The notes below the pieces were generated by a model. The model made no database searches. It was not told where the DNA came from and was given only the letters and a program-made list of their open reading frames with translations. DNA of 64,000 nucleotides from Flavobacteriaceae bacterium (GTDB taxonomy: Bacteria; Bacteroidota; Bacteroidia; Flavobacteriales; Flavobacteriaceae), in assembly GCA_028280265.1 (NCBI GenBank), contig JANQMD010000013.1, positions 27,744-91,743 of the forward strand. The letters are read 5' to 3'. The translations under genes were made by a program, and so were the position numbers. The stretch's first letter is position 1, and each line of letters opens with the position of its first letter. Shown piece by piece: positions 37,569 through 48,166 of this stretch.

Positions 37569-38216
37569 AGCGTTTGGTTTTAATAGATTAATAATTTATT
37601 CGTAAAATAAGTTTGATTTTGATAGCAATTTTTAGACAATTTTCTCCAAAACTAATGGAAAAACTACGAATTCAGATGATTATTTAATAATAAATCGACA
37701 ATAAAATAAATCAGAGCGAGCATAGCACTCGCTCTTCATTAGTTGGCTAGCTATTTTTTTAAAATTCAAATAAATTAACGGTTGTTTAGCAATTTTTCCC
37801 CTTGGGAATTAAAATATAATAGTAATAAAATAGTTAGCGACTTCAATAAGTTTCAATGCAGCGACAATCATTTTTGTTAGTTTTTAGTGTTAGACAATGT
37901 TCAATTTCGAAATTGTTTTTTGAAGATAATTTAATAAACGTATATCTTCCTAATAAAATCACTGAAAAAGATTAAATTAATTTTATAATTAAAATTAAAT
38001 AATTAATTTTAGTTATAATGTGTAACATTTATTGCTTCATTATTGTTTTAAATTGTAATAATAAATGAGTTTTATTATTCGAAAATGTAATAAAATAAAG
38101 GGTTTTTTAGATGTTTTTTTTAAATTAAGTACTAAAAAAGCCCTTTTTTAAGCAAATCCATCTTTTCGACTTATTGAGAGGTAAGAAAAATGTATCTTCG
38201 CAAAAAAAATTAGAAA

Positions 38217-39152
38217 GTGAATTTTATATTGATCCTTTTAGGATTTTCTCTCTTAATTTTGGGTGGAAATTGGCTGCTAAAATCAGCAATTTCGATCTCT
38301 TTAAAACTACAGATACCAAAAATTGTAATTGGAATGACTGTAGTTTCTTTTGCAACTTCAGCACCAGAATTGATTGTGAGTTTACAATCTGCCATTGATG
38401 GATATACAGATCTTGCGTTAAGTAATGTCATTGGATCCAATATAGCCAACCTAGGTTTTGTTTTAGGAATTACTTTATTGATTGCTAAAATAGATGTAGA
38501 AAAAAGTTTTTATAAGACAGATTGGCCTATTATGATGATTGCTTCTGGTTTCTTGTATTATTTTATTCTGAGCAATAATGCCATAGGAAGATATGAAGGG
38601 ATTTTTCTATTTAGTTTTCTAATCATTTTTTTGATTTACTTATTAAGGTTTCAAAAACAGGCAGTTGTAGATGAAATGCCAGAGGATGACGAGGTTTTAC
38701 CCAATTATAAAACAATGCTTTTTCTAGTAATTGGCGGGATTGCACTGTGGGGTGGGTCTGAACTATTAATAGAAGGAGTTACAGATATGGCGAAAGACTT
38801 TGGAATAAGTGAACGTTTAATTGGAATTACTGTGGTATCTATTGGGACTAGTATTCCTGAGTTAGCGGCCTCTGTGATTGCAGTAGTAAAAAGAGAAAAA
38901 GCAATTTCCTTAGGAAATCTAATAGGATCAAATATTTTTAATATTTTGGCTGTACTAGGAGTTACTTCTATAGTAGAGCCTGTAGCGATAAACGATAGCA
39001 AGTTAGTGGATATAGATATCTATTGGATGCTGGGAATATCCTTTTTAACCTTTCCATTAGTACTTTTATCGAAGAAAATGAGATTAGGAAGAAAAAGCGG
39101 CTTTATCCTTTTAATCTTGTACTTTATCTTTTTATATCAAACATTTTCATAA
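38217..39152 (+). CDS. calcium/sodium antiporter (CaCA family)
   Basis: GMTVVSFATSAPELIVSLQSAIDGYTDLALSNVIGSNIANLGFVLG and GITVVSIGTSIPELAASVIAVVKREKAISLGNLIGSNIFNILAVLG alpha repeats. Confidence 0.93.
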   Translation: MNFILILLGFSLLILGGNWLLKSAISISLKLQIPKIVIGMTVVSFATSAPELIVSLQSAIDGYTDLALSNVIGSNIANLGFVLGITLLIAKIDVEKSFYKTDWPIMMIASGFLYYFILSNNAIGRYEGIFLFSFLIIFLIYLLRFQKQAVVDEMPEDDEVLPNYKTMLFLVIGGIALWGGSELLIEGVTDMAKDFGISERLIGITVVSIGTSIPELAASVIAVVKREKAISLGNLIGSNIFNILAVLGVTSIVEPVAINDSKLVDIDIYWMLGISFLTFPLVLLSKKMRLGRKSGFILLILYFIFLYQTFS

Positions 39153-39180
39153 AAAAAGCAGTCAATAAATGACTGCTTCA
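39151..39180. terminator. intrinsic terminator between convergent genes
   Basis: GCAGTCA-ATAAA-TGACTGC with A/T flanks. Confidence 0.5.
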
Positions 39181-39204
39181 TATATCTTAAAAATAGGTAA
39201 AGTC

Positions 39205-40215
39205 TTAAACGTTAGCAGACTTTACAGTTTCTACGATTCTTCCGGCTACTTTGTATGGATCAGCATTTGAAGCAGGTCTTCTGTCTTCTAACCATCCTTT
39301 CCATCCTTTTTCTACTGTAATGATAGGAATTCTAATAGATGCTCCTCTATCAGATACACCATAACTAAAGTCATTGATAGATGCAGTCTCATGAAGTCCT
39401 GTCAAACGTTGGTCATTAAACTCACCATAAACGTCGATGTGTTCTTTTGTTACAGGTCTAAAAGCCTCACACACCTTTTCATATACCTCTTTAGAACCAC
39501 ATGTTCTTAATAAAGTATTAGAGAAATTTGCGTGCATACCAGATCCATTCCAATCTCCTTTTATGGGTTTAGGGTGATATTCAATATAGTATCCATACTT
39601 TTCAGTTAATCTGTCTAGTAAATAACGACCTATCCAGATCTCATCACCTGCTTTTTTAGCTCCTTTCGCAAACAATTGGAATTCCCATTGTCCAGAGGCT
39701 ACTTCTTGGTTGATTCCTTCAAAGTTTAAACCAGCTGCAATACATAAATCAGCGTGCTCTTCTACAAAATCTCTTCCGTGTGTATTTCTACCTCCTACAG
39801 AACAATAATAAAGACCTTGGGGTCCAGGGTATCCGCCAATAGGGAATCCTAATGGTAATTGAGTGTGGGTATCCATGATAAAATACTCTTGCTCAAAACC
39901 AAACCAGAAATCGTTATCATCATCATCAATTTTTGCTCTTGCATTGGTTGGATGAGGAGTTCCGTCTGCATTTAATACTTCTGTCATTACTAAATAACCA
40001 TTCTCTCTAGCAGGATCTGGATAAATAGCTACAGGCTTTAATAAACAATCTGAAGAACCTCCTTCTGCTTGTTTGGTTGATGAACCATCAAAAGACCATA
40101 TTGGACAATCTTCTAATTTTCCACTAAAATTATCCTCAACTTTAGTTTTACTTCTCATGTTTTGAGTAGGGAAGTAACCATCTAACCAAATGTACTCTAA
40201 TTTAGACTTGCTCAT
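39205..40215 (-). CDS. glutamine synthetase, type II (eukaryotic-like)
   Basis: LEYIWLDGYFPTQNMRSKTKV..WSFDGSSTKQAEGGSSDCLLKPVAIYPDP; GSGMHANFS; FGFEQEYF. Confidence 0.93.
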   Translation of the reverse strand: MSKSKLEYIWLDGYFPTQNMRSKTKVEDNFSGKLEDCPIWSFDGSSTKQAEGGSSDCLLKPVAIYPDPARENGYLVMTEVLNADGTPHPTNARAKIDDDDNDFWFGFEQEYFIMDTHTQLPLGFPIGGYPGPQGLYYCSVGGRNTHGRDFVEEHADLCIAAGLNFEGINQEVASGQWEFQLFAKGAKKAGDEIWIGRYLLDRLTEKYGYYIEYHPKPIKGDWNGSGMHANFSNTLLRTCGSKEVYEKVCEAFRPVTKEHIDVYGEFNDQRLTGLHETASINDFSYGVSDRGASIRIPIITVEKGWKGWLEDRRPASNADPYKVAGRIVETVKSANV

Positions 40216-40635
40216 TGTGTTGTTTTATGTAAGTTAATAATACAAGCAAATATAATTGAATTCATGTTTTTCAAATAAAAAATGATGTCCATTTAAAGGT
40301 TTTTATTAAGAAATTGTTCATATTTATTATTTTGCTAAAAAACAGTGTTTTAGAATGTGACTTTTTCAAAAAAAAACTTCTTTTTTTAGAATTTCAAAAC
40401 GGGATTTTTAAGCAGTTTTCAACTAATACGTTTTCGTAATTGTGTTTTTTCTTTTCAAAACCAAAACAATATGTGCTATTCTTCTATAAAAACGAAATTT
40501 TTGTTTTTCAAGAGAATAAAAAAATTTCGTTTTACCTCAGGAATCACCTCGTTAGGACATAAATTTTTTTCATGTGATTTTGTAAATTTTCAAATGAAAA
40601 AAATCATGTACTTTTGTGCAAAATCACAACTACAA

Positions 40636-41814
40636 ATGAACCAAGAGGTTTCAAAAAGATACGCACAAAGAGGTGTTTCAGCTTCTAAAGAGGATGTTCA
40701 TAATGCCATAAAAAATATCGACAAAGGATTGTTTCCAAAGGCATTTTGCAAAATAGTTCCTGATTATTTAACTAATGATGAAGATTACTGTTTGATTATG
40801 CATGCAGATGGCGCTGGAACCAAATCATCTTTGGCTTATATGTATTGGAAAGAGACTGGAGATATTTCTGTTTGGAAAGGAATAGCCCAAGATGCGTTGA
40901 TTATGAATATTGATGATTTGTTGTGCGTAGGAGCTACGGATCATATTATGTTATCTTCTACGATAGGGAGGAACAAAAATTTAATTTCTGGTGAGGTAAT
41001 TTCAGCAATTATTAACGGTACAGAGGAGCTGATTGAAGACCTCAAAGAGTTTGGTGTCACCATTCACTCAACTGGAGGAGAGACAGCAGATGTAGGAGAT
41101 TTGGTACGAACGATCATTGTAGATTCTACTGTGACTGCCCGAATGAAGAGGTCGGATGTGATTGACAATGCAAATATTCAATCTGGAGATGTTATTGTTG
41201 GTCTAGAATCTTTTGGTCAGGCTACTTATGAAAAGGAGTACAATGGAGGTATGGGAAGTAATGGATTGACTTCAGCAAGACATGATGTTTTTCATAAATA
41301 TTTGGCTGAAAAGTTTCCTGAAAGTTATGATGCATCTGTTCCTGAAGACTTAGTGTATTCTGGTCAAGTAAAGTTAACTGACAGAGTAGAGAATGCTCCT
41401 ATTAATGCAGGAAAATTAGTTTTATCTCCTACAAGAACCTATGCACCCATTATCAAGGAAATATTGTCAAAATACAATTCCGATACCATACATGGAATGA
41501 TTCATTGTTCTGGAGGAGCGCAAACTAAAATACTTCACTTTGTAGATGACTTGCATATTATCAAAGACCAGATGTTTGCAGTTCCACCTTTATTTCAACT
41601 GATTCAAGAACAATCAAAAACTGATTGGAAAGAAATGTATCAAGTATTTAATTGTGGGCACCGAATGGAGTTGTATGTGTCTCCAGAAGTAGCAGATGAT
41701 TTGATTGCAATTTCTAAATCTTACAATGTAAATGCTCAGGTTATCGGTAGGGTAGAAACTTCAAAAACAAAAAAGTTGACGATCAAAAGTGAATATGGAA
41801 CTTTTGAATACTAA
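40636..41814 (+). CDS. AIR synthase related protein (PurM-like)
   Basis: SKRYAQRGVSASKEDVHNAIKNIDKGLFPKAFCKIVPDYL; -7 element TACTTTTG at 40609-40616 supports the start MNQEVSK over the track start. Confidence 0.88.
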   Translation: MNQEVSKRYAQRGVSASKEDVHNAIKNIDKGLFPKAFCKIVPDYLTNDEDYCLIMHADGAGTKSSLAYMYWKETGDISVWKGIAQDALIMNIDDLLCVGATDHIMLSSTIGRNKNLISGEVISAIINGTEELIEDLKEFGVTIHSTGGETADVGDLVRTIIVDSTVTARMKRSDVIDNANIQSGDVIVGLESFGQATYEKEYNGGMGSNGLTSARHDVFHKYLAEKFPESYDASVPEDLVYSGQVKLTDRVENAPINAGKLVLSPTRTYAPIIKEILSKYNSDTIHGMIHCSGGAQTKILHFVDDLHIIKDQMFAVPPLFQLIQEQSKTDWKEMYQVFNCGHRMELYVSPEVADDLIAISKSYNVNAQVIGRVETSKTKKLTIKSEYGTFEY

Positions 41815-42245
41815 GGACCAGCAGACTTTACAAATACAAAGTCTATTGAAAAATCATCATTAGAAACTTCTGCCCTTAAAGTATCTGAAGCTATTTGATA
41901 TTGAATTTTTTTTGGAAATTCATTGTCAGGATTTTCGCAGGTAAAAGAGGTAGGAGATTGTTTTGTAAACTTAAACAATGTGGGTTTTTCATTCACGCCA
42001 ACTACTTGTAAAAATAAAGAGTCATTCTTTTCTATCACAGATAGAATTTCCTTAAAAATAGTATCGCTCTCTTGTAAAGTAAAACCGATACCGGTAAAAT
42101 TAGACCTCCAGATTTCATACGTTTTTTTATTGGATTTGTTATTCAAGCGTTTCCACTTACCAATTAAAAAGTCTGGTTTTACTATTGAATCATTTTTGCA
42201 AGAAAAAAAGCAAACGCAAAATAAGAATAGGTAAAGTCCTTTCAT
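41811..42245 (-). CDS. DUF6265-like lipoprotein
   Basis: lipobox VCFFSCK; FLIGKWKRLN..YEIWRSN..GIGFTLQESDTIFKE. Confidence 0.6.
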   Translation of the reverse strand: MKGLYLFLFCVCFFSCKNDSIVKPDFLIGKWKRLNNKSNKKTYEIWRSNFTGIGFTLQESDTIFKEILSVIEKNDSLFLQVVGVNEKPTLFKFTKQSPTSFTCENPDNEFPKKIQYQIASDTLRAEVSNDDFSIDFVFVKSAGP

Positions 42246-42533
42246 TTTAGTTTTTAAAATGATATAAAACCAAATTTAACAGAATAATTGATAAAAAGTA
42301 AACTTATAGAATATAAACAAGTTCGAAAAAAATCTGAGATCTTAGAAAAAAGGACGGGTTTAAAAATTAAATCGATCAAATATCAAATTGTTTCGCTTGT
42401 CTTACTACTATATTTTTAAAAAATGAAACCCAAGTAAAAACTTGGGCCTTAATTCATTGAATCTGTTATTTCTTACGGGTAAAATGAAATGATGTTGATT
42501 CAAAGTTCTCTTCTGTATTTTAGTCTTTACGTT

Positions 42534-42713
42534 CTATAAACTAATGTGAAAGTCTAAATCTATTTGATTGGTATTGATTTCTATTTTCTTAAGGGCAAAC
42601 TCTAAGAATTCCTTTAATTCATAACCATTGGTAGTAATTTGATCCATCGGTCTAATTCCTCTTTTGCTCTTAGTATAAGAGTAATATATGTGATTAAATT
42701 CTTGATATGTCAT
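42534..42713 (-). CDS. 59-aa hypothetical ORF
   Basis: MTYQEFNHIYYSYTKSKRGIRPMDQITTNGYELKEFLEFALKKIEINTNQIDLDFHISL; ATG..TAG, protein-like composition. Confidence 0.4.
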   Translation of the reverse strand: MTYQEFNHIYYSYTKSKRGIRPMDQITTNGYELKEFLEFALKKIEINTNQIDLDFHISL

Positions 42714-42911
42714 GATCTATTCTTGTTTACTTTTAATTCTTTTTTGACTAGTAGCCCTTTTCCATATACTTTAGGAAAAGTATGTAGAAATGGGCATACT
42801 CCTAATCAAAAATTGTGTCTTTTTTTATCTTAAATTATTAGCGAGTGTTTGTTTTTAGGTGTAGCAATAAGATGCTCAGTTATTGTTCTTTTATACAAAC
42901 TAAAAATGATG

Positions 42912-43007
42912 TTTTTGATTATGGTAAGGACCTCTTTTTATATTGCATCGTCTGGGGTTAATCTTTCAATGTTCAAAAAAGAGGTCTTACCTCCCCTAAT
43001 CAAAAAG
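42912..43007. repeat. long imperfect inverted repeat
   Basis: tttttgattatggtaaggacctcttttt ... aaaaaagaggtcttacctcccctaatcaaaaa. Confidence 0.6.
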
Positions 43008-43487
43008 GTACATCGATTAGTACTTGACACGAGTCTTGTTTCGTATCAATAACTAATTCCGATGATTAATATTTTTTATGTATCGTGATGTTTTCATGTG
43101 TAATTGATCCCTTTATTATAAGACAACTTTATAAGTAAGTCCCCCTATTTTTATTTGTAATTCTTCAATAAAAACTCTTGCCTTGATTTTATGTAAAATG
43201 ACTGTATCATCCCCATTAGTATCAAAACAAGTTTTTCTCTTTGATTAGTAATGTGAATCAAAGTGTTCTTGTGTGAACCAATTTTATTTTGGACGTTTAT
43301 TCCAACAAAAGATGGTGAGAATAACATGGGGAGGACAAGTTGTTCTTTCATGAAAAGTGTTATTGACTAAGTAAATATAAGACAAGATAATAAGTAAATA
43401 CCCTATTTTTTAACACTTTTATACATTATACTTGAGTATGATTTAATAAGTTTGTAGAGTTAGTATCACTCATTTTTAAGCGAAAAG

Positions 43488-46166
43488 ATGCGTATATTTT
43501 TATTTTCTCTCCTTCTTTTTACCCCTATTGTTGCGTCTTATTCTCAAGATAATCAATATGTTAATTATAATAATGTTAAAGACCTTCGAGAGGTCTTGAA
43601 AGATCTCGAGTCTAGGTTTGATATACTATTCTCTTACGATCCCGAAATTTTAAAAGGGAATAAAAAGATTACCATAAACCAAAGACTAACTTTAAAACAG
43701 ATACTTAAAGAGCTAGCAAGTCAAACTGGTTTGGTGTTTGAAAAGGTATCTGAAAAACAAATTCTCATTACTAGAACAGGAATCATCTGTGGTTATGTTA
43801 AAGACAAAGAAAGTTCTGAACCTTTAGCATACGTAGATGTGTTTATCGATGACAAAGTATATACTGTAACAGATGGAAACGGTTTTTTTAGTTTTGATCT
43901 ATCATCTTATTCAAGCAAAGAAAGAGTCATTACTTTTAGCAGTTTAGGTTATAAAGGTTTTAAACAGCCTATAACTCCTAATAAAGATTGTATTACTGTT
44001 TTCTTAGAAGGTAACACCTCTACATTAAACGAAGTAGTTGTATTGAGTTATGTAACTAGTGGTATAGATAGAAATAAAGATGGATCTGTTGATGTAGACA
44101 CAAAACGATTGGGGATCTTACCAGGTTTGGTAAGCCCTGATATTGTACAAAGCATTCAGCTAATTCCAGGAATTTCAACTTTAGATGAATCGGCAACTGG
44201 AATTCAAGTTAGAGGCGGTACACCAGATCAGAATCTAATTTTATATGATGGTATAAAATTATATAACACGGGATATTTTTACGGAATGTTCTCCCTTTTC
44301 AATCCTTTTGCAACTGAGAAAGCAAAAATATTTCGATCGGGTACCAGTGCTTCTTACGGTGATCGCATTTCTGGTATCATAGATATCTCGAGCGGAGAAA
44401 AAATACCATTGAAAACTGAGGGAGGAGCAGAAATAGATGGATTATCGCTTAATGGCTTTTTAAAGACAAAATTATCAGATAAATTAGGGTTGTATTTCTT
44501 TGCTAGAAGATCCTACTCAGATATCCTGCAAACACCTACCTATCATAGTTATGCAGATAAGATTTTTACAAACTTTGGTGTTGCGAGAGATATCAATGGA
44601 AATGTTCTACAGTTAGAAACAGATGACGATTTTACACGAGAAACGAGTAACAATACATTCACTTTCTCAGATTTTAGTACAAAACTTATTTATGAGCCTA
44701 ACGAGAGAAATACAATTTTATTCAGTGGTTTGTATACCAATAATTCTTTAGATTTCGATTTTACTGGAGGTGAAGAAAAATCTGCTGATGATCTAAATAC
44801 AGTAAACAAGGGTTTTAGTGTTCAATGGCAGCATAGCTCAAGTGAGTATCAAAAAGAAGAAATCACTTTTTATTATTCTGGTTACGATTCTTTTTATCAA
44901 AATGATGAAATCGAAAATGTAAATGGTAATGGAGTTGTAGATGTTACTAAAATTAACATTCGCGAAAATAGAATTGATGATTTTGGTTTGAATCTTTCTT
45001 TAGAAAGGCAGCTAACGGAGTCTCAAAAAATAAATCTAGGATTTCAAACATCAAACACCAATGTAGTTTTAAATGTACAAGAAATTGAACCTTTTGATCC
45101 CAATGAAAATGAGACGACATTTCAAGATTTGAATAATTTTAAGAATGCTATTTTTAGCGAATATTCCTATACTTTTTCGAATAAAGGGTATATGAATATT
45201 GGTGCTCGTTTGGTCCATTATAGCTCGGTAAATAGATTTTTACTCGAACCTAGGTTTAACTTGGAATATCCGATCTCCGAACGCTTTAGATTAAAAACTG
45301 CTATAGAAAGAAGGAACCAACCTATTTCTCAGTTGATAGAGTTTAATACAACAGAACTTCGTTTGGAAAATGATCTTTGGCGTTTGTCTAATAACGATGA
45401 ATTTCCTTTGTTACGTAGCAATCAGATTTCAGGAGGATTATTGTATAATTATAAGAACTTGAATTTAGATATTGATGCCTATTATAAAAAACTTGATGGA
45501 TTAACGACCTTCACAAGCGGTTTTAGTAACCCTTTAGATAATTTAGAGCAAGGAAGTAGTATTATAAAAGGATTGGATATTTTAATGAGATATCGATGGA
45601 ATAACTATAAAATATGGCTCGGCTACACTTTTAACGATATTACCTTTCAATTTCCAAATCTTGTGAATACAAGTTCTCGATTTCCAGGGAATAATGACAT
45701 CACCCATCAATTTAGAATTTCAAATTCACTAAAATTGAACAATTGGGAGTTTGCATTAGGATGGCAAATAAGAACTGGAAGACCCATTACACCAGTTACT
45801 AGCTATGAGATAAAAATAGATGCGGATGGGGAAAATGCGGGAGTTGTCAACTTTGGAGCAATCAATAGTGGTAGATTGCCAGCTTTCCACAGATTAGATG
45901 CTTCTATACTATATGATTTTGATATCAGAACTTCGAATAAAAAAATCAAAGCGCAGTTTGGACTTTCTGTATTAAACATCTACAACCGAATAAAGCCTTT
46001 AGACTTAATTTACAAAGCTGAAAAAAAACCACTAGATGATGGAGGTATCGCTATACCTGGTACAACTGGTAGTACTCCTGATGAGTTAGAAGTGATTTTG
46101 GAACAAGTAATTCAGCGTAATTCTTTAGGGCTTACACCAAATGCAGTCCTAAGGATTATTTTTTAA
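43488..46166 (+). CDS. TonB-dependent receptor with N-terminal STN-like and CarboxypepD_reg-like domains (FecA-like)
   Basis: LREVLKDLESRFDILFSYDPEILKGNKKITINQRLTLKQILKELASQTGLVFEKVSEKQILI; VRGGTPDQNLILYDGIKLYNTGYF. Confidence 0.93.
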   Translation: MRIFLFSLLLFTPIVASYSQDNQYVNYNNVKDLREVLKDLESRFDILFSYDPEILKGNKKITINQRLTLKQILKELASQTGLVFEKVSEKQILITRTGIICGYVKDKESSEPLAYVDVFIDDKVYTVTDGNGFFSFDLSSYSSKERVITFSSLGYKGFKQPITPNKDCITVFLEGNTSTLNEVVVLSYVTSGIDRNKDGSVDVDTKRLGILPGLVSPDIVQSIQLIPGISTLDESATGIQVRGGTPDQNLILYDGIKLYNTGYFYGMFSLFNPFATEKAKIFRSGTSASYGDRISGIIDISSGEKIPLKTEGGAEIDGLSLNGFLKTKLSDKLGLYFFARRSYSDILQTPTYHSYADKIFTNFGVARDINGNVLQLETDDDFTRETSNNTFTFSDFSTKLIYEPNERNTILFSGLYTNNSLDFDFTGGEEKSADDLNTVNKGFSVQWQHSSSEYQKEEITFYYSGYDSFYQNDEIENVNGNGVVDVTKINIRENRIDDFGLNLSLERQLTESQKINLGFQTSNTNVVLNVQEIEPFDPNENETTFQDLNNFKNAIFSEYSYTFSNKGYMNIGARLVHYSSVNRFLLEPRFNLEYPISERFRLKTAIERRNQPISQLIEFNTTELRLENDLWRLSNNDEFPLLRSNQISGGLLYNYKNLNLDIDAYYKKLDGLTTFTSGFSNPLDNLEQGSSIIKGLDILMRYRWNNYKIWLGYTFNDITFQFPNLVNTSSRFPGNNDITHQFRISNSLKLNNWEFALGWQIRTGRPITPVTSYEIKIDADGENAGVVNFGAINSGRLPAFHRLDASILYDFDIRTSNKKIKAQFGLSVLNIYNRIKPLDLIYKAEKKPLDDGGIAIPGTTGSTPDELEVILEQVIQRNSLGLTPNAVLRIIF

Positions 46167-47072
46167 AGAAACAGTCTTTTTATCTGAGGATAAATTGTAA
46201 TCAATACCCAAAACAGGCAATGTAGTCCTTAATGCTAAGGATACATCATTATGAGCAAAACTTCCTGTAAAAAGTACGGAAGTATCTACTTCATTTGTTT
46301 CAACTTTAATATTGTACTGTCTTTCCAAAGATTCTAGTACGTTAGATAAAGGTTCTTCATTAAATACACTGAATCCATTTTTCCAACTTGGTGCTAGAGA
46401 ACTGTGTGAATTGGTAACCGTTTTTTCGGCTTCGAAAAGAACCCTATCTCCTTTCTGTAGGATAATTTCTTTATTAGAATCGTTTTCTGTAACTGAAACC
46501 TTACCAGAATAGCAAACAACCTCGAAACGTTGGTTTCTATCCGTTATGTTAAACTTGGTCCCTAATACTAGTACTTGACCAGATTCAGAATTTACTTTGA
46601 AATTAGTGTCTCCCTTGAGAACATCAAAGTAGGCTTCTCCATTTAAACTTACTTCTCTATTATTATTCCAGAAGAAGCGTTTGTATTGGATTTCAGACCC
46701 TGCATTGATATGAACCTTGGAACCATCTGGCAAATCCGCAAGGACTTTTTCACCAAAACCAGCTACAATTGTTTTAGAAGAATTGAGAAACCATACTACA
46801 CTTACTAATAGTGCAACAGTTGCAGCAATATAATAGAATTGACTGATATGTATATTTTTGCTTTTCTTTGTGTCAGAAGAAATTTTTGTGTTTAATTTTT
46901 TATAATCTTTTTCTAAATCTACAGAAGTAACAGCGAAACTAGAAACCTCTTTATTTATTCTATCAAATAAGGTAAAGTCATCTCGGGACTCGAATTCTGT
47001 AAGCTCTTCTGGAGTTAGTCTATTCTCTGCCCAACGGGCTAGAAAACTTTCATCATCTTTAAGCCTATTCAT
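46149..47072 (-). CDS. FecR family anti-sigma factor
   Basis: LADLPDGSKVHINAGSEIQYKRFFWNNNREVSLNGEAYFDV; C-terminal STN-like domain. Confidence 0.92.
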   Translation of the reverse strand: MNRLKDDESFLARWAENRLTPEELTEFESRDDFTLFDRINKEVSSFAVTSVDLEKDYKKLNTKISSDTKKSKNIHISQFYYIAATVALLVSVVWFLNSSKTIVAGFGEKVLADLPDGSKVHINAGSEIQYKRFFWNNNREVSLNGEAYFDVLKGDTNFKVNSESGQVLVLGTKFNITDRNQRFEVVCYSGKVSVTENDSNKEIILQKGDRVLFEAEKTVTNSHSSLAPSWKNGFSVFNEEPLSNVLESLERQYNIKVETNEVDTSVLFTGSFAHNDVSLALRTTLPVLGIDYNLSSDKKTVSLKNNP

Positions 47073-47163
47073 TTTGTAAGTGCTTTAATTCCATGTGGAA
47101 AAATAGTTATTTTTAGATTTATTAAGCTGTTTAAATAAGACAGACATTTTGCATTATACCCTA

Positions 47164-47682
47164 TTAAATTCTATGATTATTCCCTAGAGCATCTCTTAAC
47201 TGTAATAAGGCCTTACTCATTCGACGTTCTACAGCCTTAACAGTTATACCAATAATGTCTGAAATCTCTTTGTAAGTTTTTTTGTCAATTCTACTCAACA
47301 AAAACACTTCTCTTTCCTTTGGAGAAAGCTCAGAAATTGCAGTCTCTAACTTTTCTTTGAACTCATTTACTTCCATCAAATATTGTGGAGATTCCTGATT
47401 GTAATCTATTTGTTTAGAGTTCTTTTCAAATTTCATAACCACTTTTTTATGGGCTACTTGGTTCAAAAAGGAATTATGGCAAGTCTTATAGATATAGGAT
47501 TTTGCTTTATTAAATTGGATATCCGCACACCTTTTCCATAGTTCTACAAAAGCATTTTGTACTAAATCTTCGGCTAAGTCCATGTCACCACTTTTGTAAT
47601 ACATGTGATTTCTTACCGATTCATAGTGTTCACGAAACAGAAAATTATAATTTTTTTCTTCGCAGATGGAGAGTTTCATCAT
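47164..47682 (-). CDS. ECF RNA polymerase sigma-70 factor (FecI-like)
   Basis: DLAEDLVQNAFVELWKRC; LSPKEREVFLLSRIDKKTYKEISDIIGITVKAVERRMSKALLQLRDAL. Confidence 0.92.
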   Translation of the reverse strand: MMKLSICEEKNYNFLFREHYESVRNHMYYKSGDMDLAEDLVQNAFVELWKRCADIQFNKAKSYIYKTCHNSFLNQVAHKKVVMKFEKNSKQIDYNQESPQYLMEVNEFKEKLETAISELSPKEREVFLLSRIDKKTYKEISDIIGITVKAVERRMSKALLQLRDALGNNHRI

Positions 47683-48049
47683 TCAAAATTTTCTATACAA
47701 AGAAACAATAAAAAAATAAAGTAGGGTAATATAAGTTTCAAATGTCTTTTAATAGTAACGAGCGGGCTACACATTAAAATGAGAGATTACCAATCGATAT
47801 ATAAAGCATATCTGAAAAACAGAAATAATGAAATTTCATTTTTTTGCTCGCTATCATAGATCTTTGAAACATAAGCAATTTATGATTTTTTAGTGGTTTT
47901 ACCTAAAATTTTTTAGCTAAAGGCGCTACTAAAAATAGATAATGGTATTTTACTTATAGTTTATAAAGTATTCACGCAATAAAACTTTAAGACTCTTGAA
48001 AATAAAACTGCTATAAGAAGAAAACAATTAAATGCTTTATATATTAGGG

Positions 48050-48087
48050 GCCTCAGGATTAGATTTTATCTTTCTTGAGGCTTTTTT
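48050..48087 (+). terminator. terminator-like hairpin upstream of prfA
   Basis: GCCTCA...TGAGGCTTTTTT. Confidence 0.45.
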
Positions 48088-48166
48088 CTTCTAGCTGTGT
48101 TTGAATGATATTTCGATTGTAGTATCACAAAAAATTGTAAATTCGTTGCCCAAGAAAAGACAGTAG

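Noticed and set aside
42849-43052. 67-aa ORF before the TonB receptor
   Set aside because: Spans the long inverted repeat; no protein-like composition or domain; better explained as non-coding.
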